Of a stretch of 7,234 nt of DNA, positions 1 to 6,173 are shown piece after piece. The first letter of the stretch is position 1. Each line of letters opens with the position of its first letter. Source of the stretch: Pseudomonadota bacterium (GTDB lineage: Bacteria; Pseudomonadota; Gammaproteobacteria; Steroidobacterales; Steroidobacteraceae); contig JAKADE010000134.1 in the NCBI GenBank assembly GCA_021820785.1, forward strand, positions 1 to 7,234, in the 5' to 3' direction. The notes beneath the pieces are model-generated. The model saw only the letters and a program-made list of their open reading frames with translations, had not been told where the DNA came from and searched no databases. The position numbers and the translations under genes are program-made.

Positions 1-73
1 GGCCGTCCATTGCGTGCGCAGCGCAGGAAGGGCCGGGAATCGAACAATCGCTGCGCTCCTGTCCATCCGTCAT
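1..73 (-). CDS. Start of next operon gene, cut by window edge, unknown product
   Basis: An ATG at 73-71 opens a frame that stays open to base 1 (24 codons, starting MTDGQERSDC). It lies only 5 bases after the TAA stop (81-79) of the co-polymerase gene. A GGAG sits 8 bases before the ATG, inside the last codons of that upstream gene. The spacing and ribosome binding site suggest a real, translationally coupled gene of the same operon. The visible residues are hydrophilic, with two cysteines and no signal peptide or membrane segment, and I recognise no family. By position it should be another polysaccharide gene, but nothing visible shows which. The short length is the main doubt. Confidence 0.5.
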   Translation of the reverse strand, partial: MTDGQERSDCSIPGPSCAAHAMDG

Positions 74-78
74 CACGT

Positions 79-2244
79 TTACTCCAGCATCCTGCCGGCC
101 GAGCCGCCGGCGTCCCATTGGGTGATCGCAACGCAGATCGCCGCCTTCGTCTCCGTACCGTTCGGGCCGCACGTGCGCAGCAGATCGAGCGCGGCACACG
201 CATCGTCGCGGCGCGTCTTGCCCCACTGCACCGTGAAGAGGATCTGATCCGCGAGCGCCGCGAGCAACCGCACCTCGGGGTACTCGAGCACCGCAGCGCT
301 ATCGATAAGGATCAGATCGTAGTCGGAGCGGAAACGCTTCAAAAGCCCGGACATCCGCTTGATGGAAAGCCGCACCGAAGGCTGTACCGCCGAGCCGTGC
401 TCAATCGGGAGGTAGTCGAGTCCCTCTCCCGTCGGGGCCGGGATCAGCTCCGTCAACGCGTGCTCGTGCGGGAGTACCGTGCCGGGAGCTCCCTGCCCCG
501 CCACGCTCACCGTAGGCTGCGGTGCAAATTCCGTCGCCATCCGTTCATTGCAGTCGAGCAACAGTACCTTGCTGCCGGCGGCCGCTTCGCACGCCGCGAG
601 TCCGCGCACCAGCGTGCTCTTGCCTTCGCCAGCGACGCTGGAGGTCACTAGGATGACCTGCGGCTTGTGGCGTCTCTGGCGCACCAGCTGCAACGACACC
701 ATGATTGCCCGCAGCTCCTGCCAATGGCCGGTGAAACGCGTCCTCGCGATCTCGCCACCAAGGGACATGTCACGCGCTTTGCGGATGAAACCGGCGCACC
801 GGAGGCCGAGGACCGATGCGACGTCATCCTCGTCGTATATGCCCTGATCCAGCTGATCGCGCCATAGCGCAGCCAGACCACCGAGCACAAGGAATGCCAC
901 CAGCGCCGGCCCGATGAGCAGCGCCGGGCTCAAAGAGCTCGGCCGCTGCGGGACCGGCGCCCACGTGAGCAGCCGGGCCGGCGCAAGCACATCATCGGCT
1001 TGCTCCAGCAATCGGTTGCGGTGTTGCAGCAGCCGCTGATACCGCTGCTGTGCGCCGGCGGCGGCGGCGACCAAGCTGTGCAGTTGTCGATCGTCGCTCA
1101 CCGCACGGACCGCCCTGAGACGCGCCTGCACGGCAGCCCGCTGCGCAACCGCCACGCGCTCGTCGCTGGAGAGTTTCAGCACATCCTGATCGAGCTCCCG
1201 CCTCACCTTCGCGCGCAGGGGGGCTAGCGTGGACGACTCAGCGGCGACTGATGCAGCGGCAGGGGGGGCGAAATAGATGCTCTGCTGACGCCCCGCGAGC
1301 ACCGCCGCGGCCTGCTCGTGCAGTTCGAACAGGCCCCGCATGTCGAGCCCTGAGAGCAGGTGCCGCCAATCTCCGTGCGCCCCGCGCAGTGCCGAAAGTG
1401 CTGCATAGCGGGCCCGGCTCGCGGCCAGCTTCGCCTGCGCCAACGACAGTTGGCCGTTGAGATGGGCAAACTCCTGATCGAGGACGTTGCTCTGGTAAGC
1501 ATCCTCCCCGTGCGCGGCCTCATAGGCGCCGACTGCCGCCTGTCGGGATTGGAATTCGCTGCGCAGCTCGGCGAGCTTCGGCTTTAGAACCGCGAGCACC
1601 TGATTCCTCGCGAGACGGGATTGAACACCGCCCGTGGCCAGATAGTAGGCAGTAATCCGGTTGGCAATGGCCGCCGCCTCGGCGGGGTTGCGGGACGTGT
1701 AGGCAATGGATACGACATGCGAGCCGTGTTCCTGAAAGACCTGCAGATGCTTCTTCAATCGGCTGACCACTCGCGCTCGGTCTGCGCTCACGGCGAGATC
1801 GGGGATGGGGGCTGCGCCGCGACGTTCGATGTGGCGAAATGCCGGATCGGCAGCCAATTGCCCGACCACTTTCGCCAGCAGATCGTACGATGAGATCGCG
1901 GTGACCTCGGTTTGTATGCTCGCCTGATCCGGTCCCAGGGCGGCCGATCCCGGCCCTCGCGGTGCGTTCTCGATGATGACCTGCGCTGTGGCGGTGTAGC
2001 GCGCAGGCATGAGCCACGCGAGGGCCGCAACGCCGATCGCACCGGCGAGGACGACCTTACCGATCAGACGCGAACGCCGGCCCAGAACCTCAAGAAGCGT
2101 CCGCAGCGTCACACCGTCTCGAGAGTCACCGGCGCGCCAGGTTCCCGCGCGCCCGCGGACGGCCCTTCGCACTGGGCGGGCGGACCGGCCGCGCACCCTC
2201 GCCCAGAGTTTTCTGCCGTGCGCCCCTAGGGAGGAAAAATTCAT
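79..2244 (-). CDS. Polysaccharide co-polymerase with fused, degenerate BY-kinase domain (Wzc/ExoP type)
   Basis: This 721-residue inner-membrane protein should control chain length and export of a surface polysaccharide; E. coli Wzc is of similar size. Seen in order: a basic N-terminus; a Wzz-type region from about residue 45; membrane segment 1 at about 61-80, followed by ARYTATAQVIIE; a long helical periplasmic part (about 200-415); a Pro-rich stretch (VPQRPSSLSP, 431-440); membrane segment 2 at about 441-461; and a cytoplasmic P-loop domain. That domain has Walker A SSVAGEGKST (535-544), Walker A' VLLLDCN (560-566), Walker B LILIDS (644-649) and VQWGKTRR (672-679). Three oddities: the oligomerisation motif EX2RX2R reads GHWQELR (506-512), the second Walker A' Asp is Asn566, and no tyrosine follows residue 655, so the usual C-terminal tyrosine cluster is missing. 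Membership of the family is secure; kinase activity is doubtful. The ATG at 2244 abuts the stop of the amidotransferase gene and has a good ribosome binding site. The first 45 codons include several uncommon ones (AGA, AAA, CTA), so a later start cannot be excluded. Confidence 0.93.
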   Translation of the reverse strand: MNFSSLGAHGRKLWARVRGRSARPVRRAVRGRAGTWRAGDSRDGVTLRTLLEVLGRRSRLIGKVVLAGAIGVAALAWLMPARYTATAQVIIENAPRGPGSAALGPDQASIQTEVTAISSYDLLAKVVGQLAADPAFRHIERRGAAPIPDLAVSADRARVVSRLKKHLQVFQEHGSHVVSIAYTSRNPAEAAAIANRITAYYLATGGVQSRLARNQVLAVLKPKLAELRSEFQSRQAAVGAYEAAHGEDAYQSNVLDQEFAHLNGQLSLAQAKLAASRARYAALSALRGAHGDWRHLLSGLDMRGLFELHEQAAAVLAGRQQSIYFAPPAAASVAAESSTLAPLRAKVRRELDQDVLKLSSDERVAVAQRAAVQARLRAVRAVSDDRQLHSLVAAAAGAQQRYQRLLQHRNRLLEQADDVLAPARLLTWAPVPQRPSSLSPALLIGPALVAFLVLGGLAALWRDQLDQGIYDEDDVASVLGLRCAGFIRKARDMSLGGEIARTRFTGHWQELRAIMVSLQLVRQRRHKPQVILVTSSVAGEGKSTLVRGLAACEAAAGSKVLLLDCNERMATEFAPQPTVSVAGQGAPGTVLPHEHALTELIPAPTGEGLDYLPIEHGSAVQPSVRLSIKRMSGLLKRFRSDYDLILIDSAAVLEYPEVRLLAALADQILFTVQWGKTRRDDACAALDLLRTCGPNGTETKAAICVAITQWDAGGSAGRMLE
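82..85 (-). promoter_or_regulatory. Ribosome binding site for the partial gene at 1-73
   Basis: The minus strand reads GGAG, then 8 bases that include the TAA stop of the preceding gene, then ATG at 73. This is near-ideal spacing, and it lies within the end of the co-polymerase gene, as expected for coupled translation. It decides the start of the next gene. Confidence 0.55.
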
Positions 2245-4230
2245 TCAGGCGGCTCCGACACTGACCGGTTCAAGGGCGGTGACGGGCGCGGCAGGTTGCG
2301 CCGCCCGCCACGCCTGGAACATCAGGACCGCCCAAAGCGCCTGTCCGTGATCGGCCCGACGGCTGAGATGCTCGTGCCAGACCTGGGCGATGCGCTGTTG
2401 ATCCAGGACCCCTTCATCGGACCGGCGCCCCGTGGCGAGGATATCCTCCGCCCAAGGGCGAAGCGGACCGGCGAGCCACGCGCCGATCGGGACGTCGAAG
2501 CCAGCCTTGGGTCGTGCCATCCACTCCTGCGGCACATATTGACGGAGCACCTGCCGAAGCAGCCATTTCGATTGGTGACCACGCACTTTCATGTGCGGCG
2601 GCAGACGCAGGGCAAACTCCACCACCCGATGATCGAGCAGCGGACTGCGCACTTCGAGTGCAACCGCCATACTGGCGCGATCGACTTTCACCAGGACGTC
2701 ACCGGGCAGATAGCGTAGGAGGTCCCGATACATCAGACGGCTCGACAGATCGCCGGCGGGCACATCGATACGCTCGGCCATCGGTGGCTGCTGCCGCACC
2801 GCGGGACATCGGGTCACCGACAGCAGGTTCTGGTGCAGTTCGCTCTCATCGCCTGCGGACAGCAGCAGCGCAAGCTTGTCCAGATCCCGGCCTGAGAGAG
2901 AGCGCCGCAGCAGCGGCGGAACGGGAAATGCGCGCAGCGCGATGCCCGCGGCGACGGCATGAAACCCTCGCAGGGCCGCCGCGCCGGCCCGGCGCAGCGG
3001 CCGGGGAAGATTCAACAGCGTCTCGAGGCGGGCCGCCATGATGTGACGCCGATAGCCGCCGAAACATTCATCTCCGCCGTCACCGGAGAGGGCTACGGTG
3101 ACGTGCTGGCGCGCGAGGCGCGAGACGAGAAAGGTGGGGATCTGCGATTCGTCGGCGAACGGTTCGTCCCAGATCTGCGGCAGCTCCGGGATGAGCAACT
3201 GCGCCTCGGCGGACGACACGCGCAGCGTCGTGTGATCCGTACCCAGGTGGTTTGCCACACGCGAAGCGGCGGCGGCCTCGTCGTAGCCGGCTTCTGCGAA
3301 GCCAACCGTGAAGGTGCGTATCGGCATACCCGAGTGTGCTTGCATGAGGGCTACGACCGTGGTGCTGTCAACGCCCCCGGACAGCAATGCGCCCACGGGC
3401 ACGTCGGCCACCATGCGCTGCGCCACTGCCGTGCGCAGCAAATCATGCAACTCAGCCGCAAGCGCGCGCTCGCCCTCCGGCAGCGCCGCCGCACGAGGCG
3501 CCTCTGCGGCCTCCCGCAGCGACCACCACGGCTTGACCTGCGAGCGCAGCTGCTCGGCGCTGTGTTCGGTAAGATCGCGCGCCGACACCGTGAGCCGCGT
3601 CCCCGGGGGTATTTTGAATACGCGCTGCCAGATGCACAGGTGATCAGGAATCCAGCCGTAGCGCAGCAAGGCGAGCACGGCAGTCGGATCGATCTGCGCC
3701 TCAAACCCGGGGAAAGCGCGCAACGCTCGAAGCTCCGATGCGAACACCAGCGCGCCGCTGACCAGCGTGACATACAGTGGCTTCTTGCCCATTCGATCGC
3801 GCATCAAGTGCAACTCGCGCGCCGTGCGGTCCCACAACGCGATCGCGAACATGCCGCAGAAGCGGCGCAGCGCAGCCTCCATGCCGAAACACTCGAAGGC
3901 CGCCAGCATTACCTCCGTGTCGCCGCTGCCGAGAAATTCACAGCCGTGCGCTACGAGCTCCGCTCGCAGTTCGCGGAAGTTGTAAATCTCGCCATTGAAC
4001 GAGGTGATCAGCCGTCCGGAGCGCGAGCACATGGGCTGGCGTCCGGTGTCGCCGAGATCGATGACGGCGAGACGCCGGTGCCCGAGACCGATGCCCGCCG
4101 GCCGATCAATCCACGCGCCCGCGCCATCCGGTCCTCGATGCCGCAAGGTCTCCAGCATCCTCGGGAGCGCATCCCAAGCGGACGGGCTCGACCGGTGGGG
4201 AACCAGAAAGATGCCTGCGATGCCGCACAT
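2245..4230 (-). CDS. Asparagine synthase (glutamine-hydrolysing) / sugar-locus amidotransferase
   Basis: A 661-residue, two-domain cytoplasmic enzyme. The N-terminal class II glutaminase starts MCGIAGIF; Cys2 becomes the nucleophile once Met1 is removed, which fixes the start at 4230. It also shows RHRGPD (32-ish, residues 30-35), LGHRRL (49-54), NGEIYN (79-84) and GSGDTE (101-106). The C-terminal ATP-pyrophosphatase domain has the PP-loop SGGVDS (284-289), SGDGGDE (382-388), VKVDRASMA (514-522), EVRSPLLD (526-533) and KAGFDVPIG (575-583). All key residues appear intact, so it should be active: glutamine is split and the ammonia is passed to an AMP-activated carboxylate, aspartate in the standard reaction. 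It is about 100 residues longer than E. coli AsnB, as is common for the AsnB-like enzymes in exopolysaccharide loci. Its position between a glycosyltransferase and a chain-length protein suggests either local asparagine supply or amidation of a uronic-acid or amino-acid substituent. The sequence cannot separate these. The ribosome binding site is weak: an AGG (4239-4241) 8 bases before ATG. Confidence 0.95.
   Translation of the reverse strand: MCGIAGIFLVPHRSSPSAWDALPRMLETLRHRGPDGAGAWIDRPAGIGLGHRRLAVIDLGDTGRQPMCSRSGRLITSFNGEIYNFRELRAELVAHGCEFLGSGDTEVMLAAFECFGMEAALRRFCGMFAIALWDRTARELHLMRDRMGKKPLYVTLVSGALVFASELRALRAFPGFEAQIDPTAVLALLRYGWIPDHLCIWQRVFKIPPGTRLTVSARDLTEHSAEQLRSQVKPWWSLREAAEAPRAAALPEGERALAAELHDLLRTAVAQRMVADVPVGALLSGGVDSTTVVALMQAHSGMPIRTFTVGFAEAGYDEAAAASRVANHLGTDHTTLRVSSAEAQLLIPELPQIWDEPFADESQIPTFLVSRLARQHVTVALSGDGGDECFGGYRRHIMAARLETLLNLPRPLRRAGAAALRGFHAVAAGIALRAFPVPPLLRRSLSGRDLDKLALLLSAGDESELHQNLLSVTRCPAVRQQPPMAERIDVPAGDLSSRLMYRDLLRYLPGDVLVKVDRASMAVALEVRSPLLDHRVVEFALRLPPHMKVRGHQSKWLLRQVLRQYVPQEWMARPKAGFDVPIGAWLAGPLRPWAEDILATGRRSDEGVLDQQRIAQVWHEHLSRRADHGQALWAVLMFQAWRAAQPAAPVTALEPVSVGAA
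2253..2256 (-). promoter_or_regulatory. Ribosome binding site for the co-polymerase gene
   Basis: GGAG on the minus strand lies 8 bases before the ATG at 2244 and inside the final codons of the amidotransferase gene. The TGA of that gene touches the ATG directly. This supports the 2244 start and coupled translation of the two proteins. Confidence 0.6.
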
Positions 4231-4305
4231 CGGTCTAGCCTGTCCACGAGCACATCAGTGAGCGCTTCGAAAGAGTTCTGGGGTGCTCCCCGGCAATGGC
4301 GTCAC
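4231..4305 (-). other. 75-base gap between glycosyltransferase and amidotransferase genes
   Basis: This short spacer separates the TGA of the glycosyltransferase from the ATG of the amidotransferase. It holds a weak AGG ribosome binding site and one small GGGG-AGCA-CCCC hairpin with no T-run after it. I see no terminator or promoter, so the two genes are probably co-transcribed. Confidence 0.5.
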
Positions 4306-5769
4306 TCATGGCGTGAATGACTCACGTGCGCCGCCCGACGTGCGATCAGCAGCAGGAGTGTCGGGCCGTGTGCGCGCTGCCAGTACCGTTCGATAAACGT
4401 CGCAATAGCGCGCAACGGTCAGGGTGAGCCCAAAGTGCGCACGCACGAATTCCGATGCACGCGCGCCCATCGCATGTGCAGCTGGACGATCCGAGAGCAC
4501 ATCTAGGATTGCTTCGGCCAGTTCGCGCGACGCCCGTGGCGCAACCAATCGCCCATTCCACCGGTCACGCACGACGTCTTCGCAGCCCGGCATGCGGGTT
4601 GCGACGAGGGGCAGCCCGGCGAGTGCGGCCTCGAGCAGAGCGCGAGGCACGCCTTCACGGTATTCGGTCGGAAAGACAAAGACATCGGCCATCCGCAGCA
4701 GCGCCGCAACGTCAGTGCGCGGCCCAGTTGCCGTGACGTATCCGGCATGCCGATCGATCCGCGCCGCGCTCACCGCGAGCACACCTTCGCTCTCGCGCGG
4801 ACCGACGAGTAAGAAGCGCGCGGTCGGGCGCACCTGATGCACTCTCGCGGCGGCTTCGAGCAGTGTCGGAATTCCCTTCTGGCGCGTCAGGCGGGTGACC
4901 GTGATCACGACTTCGCAGTGGGCGAGGCCCAGTGCGTGACGCAACTGCGGTGCCGTGCGCCCCTCGGAGATGGCACGATCGAACTGAGCAATATCGATCC
5001 CGGAGCCCGGAATCAAGACTGCCTGGTGGGGCCTCACCAAGCCGGCGTGCTCGAAATACTGCTTGTCGCGGCGGTTCTGGAAAATGATCGCAGCGCTGCT
5101 GCTCATCGCGTACCGGTGCAATGCACGCTGCACGGGGCGCAGCGCCAGCGCCAGAGGCGAGTGCGATGAGTACGTCCAGCCCAGACCGTTGATGGTGCGC
5201 ACGATGCGGATCCCGGACAGCTCACGGGCGGCCCACGGCACGAGTACATTCGGCTTGGTGTCGAAGCTCTGCACGATGTGCGGTCGGGTCTGTTGCAACA
5301 GCCCCCGGAGCTCTCGGATGGCATCCCAGTCGTTCAGCGGATTGACGTACCGCTTGAAGTGAATCGGCCAGTAGTCGATGCCTGCGGCCGCGAAGGGCGC
5401 CGGATCTGCGGTGCCGGCTGCCGCCACGCTCAGCCCGGCGCGGCGCAGCGCCAACAGAAAGGGTACACGCAGCTGGTGATCCTCCCCCCCGACACACAGC
5501 AGCCGAACGCCGTGGAGTCGAGGGGAGCTCACGGGATCGCCCGCCGCGGTGCGGATGCCGAGGTGCCAATCCGCAGACGGCACGGTCGCAGGAGGTTGTT
5601 GAGCTGAAGTCCGCACATGCTCAGGCTGGCGTCGGGCCGAAATGGGATGCTCTGCAGCGCGTACGCTCGTGCTGCGACGCATGCGCCGCAGCCGGGCCGC
5701 CCCATACGGATACTCCGACGCGTTGCGCTTGTGCAGTCGATCGGAGGATGTGGGCGAAGGTAGATCCAA
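4306..5769 (-). CDS. GT4 glycosyltransferase, CapM-like; start uncertain
   Basis: A retaining GT-B glycosyltransferase of family 4, expected on the cytoplasmic face of the inner membrane, where it would transfer a nucleotide-sugar donor to a lipid-linked acceptor. The fold starts near residue 87 (GVRLLCVGG). Seen after that: VNPLNDWDAIREL (142-154), RPHIVQSFDTKPN (162-174), TINGLGWTY (192-200), AAIIFQNRRD (226-235), VLIPGSGID (251-259), VTRLTRQKG with the phosphate-binding pair Arg293 and Lys298, and the EX7E motif Glu372/Glu380 in YREGVPRALLEA. PGSGID, the INGLG block and PGCEDVV resemble the CapM-like branch, whose members often transfer HexNAc sugars; the donor here is unknown. No membrane segment is visible. 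The longest frame begins with a TTG at 5769. The first 80 or so residues are Arg/Pro/Ser/Thr-rich and match nothing in the family. Later candidates are ATG at 5682, GTG at 5583 and GTG at 5532, none with a clear ribosome binding site. It is probably the first gene of the operon. Confidence 0.9.
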   Translation of the reverse strand: MDLPSPTSSDRLHKRNASEYPYGAARLRRMRRSTSVRAAEHPISARRQPEHVRTSAQQPPATVPSADWHLGIRTAAGDPVSSPRLHGVRLLCVGGEDHQLRVPFLLALRRAGLSVAAAGTADPAPFAAAGIDYWPIHFKRYVNPLNDWDAIRELRGLLQQTRPHIVQSFDTKPNVLVPWAARELSGIRIVRTINGLGWTYSSHSPLALALRPVQRALHRYAMSSSAAIIFQNRRDKQYFEHAGLVRPHQAVLIPGSGIDIAQFDRAISEGRTAPQLRHALGLAHCEVVITVTRLTRQKGIPTLLEAAARVHQVRPTARFLLVGPRESEGVLAVSAARIDRHAGYVTATGPRTDVAALLRMADVFVFPTEYREGVPRALLEAALAGLPLVATRMPGCEDVVRDRWNGRLVAPRASRELAEAILDVLSDRPAAHAMGARASEFVRAHFGLTLTVARYCDVYRTVLAARTRPDTPAADRTSGGARESFTP

Positions 5770-5870
5770 GGACGTAGCCGTGAACTCGCCCAGCGTTCAT
5801 CCAAAGATCTAGGGGACCCCAGGGTAGCGGCGCGCGCCCCGTTCGGCAGGGCAAATGCAGGAGACCGGTG

Positions 5871-5898
5871 CGCTGGCCCATACGCGCCAGCGGCGCGT
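5871..5898 (-). other. Two overlapping, mutually exclusive stem-loops in the operon leader
   Basis: CGCTGGC (5871-5877) is complementary to GCCAGCG (5886-5892), giving a 7-bp stem with an 8-base loop. ACGCGCC (5882-5888) is complementary to GGCGCGT (5892-5898), giving a 7-bp stem with a 3-base loop. Bases 5886-5888 and 5892 are needed by both, so only one stem can form at a time. No T-run follows on the minus strand, so neither is a standard terminator. The pairing is seen in the sequence; a switching role is inference, and GC-rich DNA produces such pairs by chance. Confidence 0.35.
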
Positions 5899-5928
5899 TC
5901 AGCGAGACTCTACGGTCCCCTGCCGTCG

Positions 5929-5954
5929 CACACAGCCTGCAGAATCGCTGTGTG
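5929..5954. promoter_or_regulatory. 8-bp inverted repeat, candidate operator or leader hairpin
   Basis: CACACAGC (5929-5936) and GCTGTGTG (5947-5954) are perfect reverse complements separated by 10 bases. The repeat is less GC-rich than its surroundings and lies upstream of the polysaccharide operon, where a dimeric regulator could bind. No T-run follows on either strand, so a terminator is unlikely. No regulator gene is visible in the window. Confidence 0.35.
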
Positions 5955-6136
5955 TTGCATTCCGTCCCGACTCCGTTTCGCTGCTGCGATGAAGGCGAGC
6001 GACGGTGAGTGGTGGCTGTGCCCTCGGGGCGCAGTCACCCGCCCGTGAGCGAGCGTCTTGCCTGCGCTGCGATCCTATCGTGCGGCGGTGACGCGTGCTG
6101 GGTGGACGCTTCGGCCATCCTGCGTCGTGTTGAACA

Positions 6137-6173
6137 TGACGCTTTCGCCGCCTGCCTCAGCGCGGCAGCGTCA
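6137..6173 (-). other. Bulged 12-bp inverted repeat spanning the stop codon of the DUF4010 gene
   Basis: TGACGCT (6137-6143) pairs with AGCGTCA (6167-6173), and directly inside it GCCGC (6147-6151) pairs with GCGGC (6162-6166). A 3-base bulge lies on one side and the loop is 10 bases. The TGA stop (6159-6157) lies in the loop. After the hairpin the minus strand reads TGTTCAAC, not a T-run, so it is at best a non-standard 3' end structure, for example one protecting the mRNA end. Confidence 0.35.

Larger units (their letters stand above)
5770..6156. other. Gene-free region upstream of the polysaccharide operon
   Basis: These 387 bases separate the DUF4010 gene from the longest possible glycosyltransferase frame. 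I see no convincing gene on either strand; the short open frames here are Arg/Pro-rich and match no family. I also find no -35/-10 pair or sigma-54 (GG/GC) site good enough to name. The region does hold several perfect inverted repeats, listed separately. By position it should contain the operon promoter and leader. Confidence 0.6.

Noticed and set aside
1520..2017. Minus-strand open frame of 165 codons within the co-polymerase gene
   Set aside because: A shadow of the Wzz region in another frame, with Arg/Ser/His-rich composition and no domain.
4278..4289. GGGG-AGCA-CCCC hairpin between glycosyltransferase and amidotransferase as a terminator
   Set aside because: Only four base pairs and no T-run after it; the gap is short and the genes appear to form one operon.
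2959..4320. Long plus-strand open frame (453 codons) opposite the amidotransferase gene
   Set aside because: It is antisense to a gene with complete catalytic motifs. Its translation is Arg/His/Ala/Gln-rich with no recognisable domain, as expected of a frame mirrored from GC-rich coding DNA.
5590..5595. Perfect AGGAGG on the plus strand
   Set aside because: The TTG codons just after it meet a stop within four codons, and the next ATG is over 20 bases away. The region is probably leader of a minus-strand gene, so this is a chance match.
79..5769. Exosortase/PEP-CTERM type polysaccharide locus
   Set aside because: An AsnB-like amidotransferase with a glycosyltransferase can suggest this, but no exosortase, PEP-CTERM protein or separate chain-length and kinase pair is visible. 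Here those two parts are fused, as in ordinary Wzc/ExoP systems.
5621..5881. Possible small gene (86 codons, minus strand) upstream of the glycosyltransferase
   Set aside because: No ribosome binding site, no hydrophobic or structured segment and no family resemblance; composition resembles non-coding GC-rich DNA.
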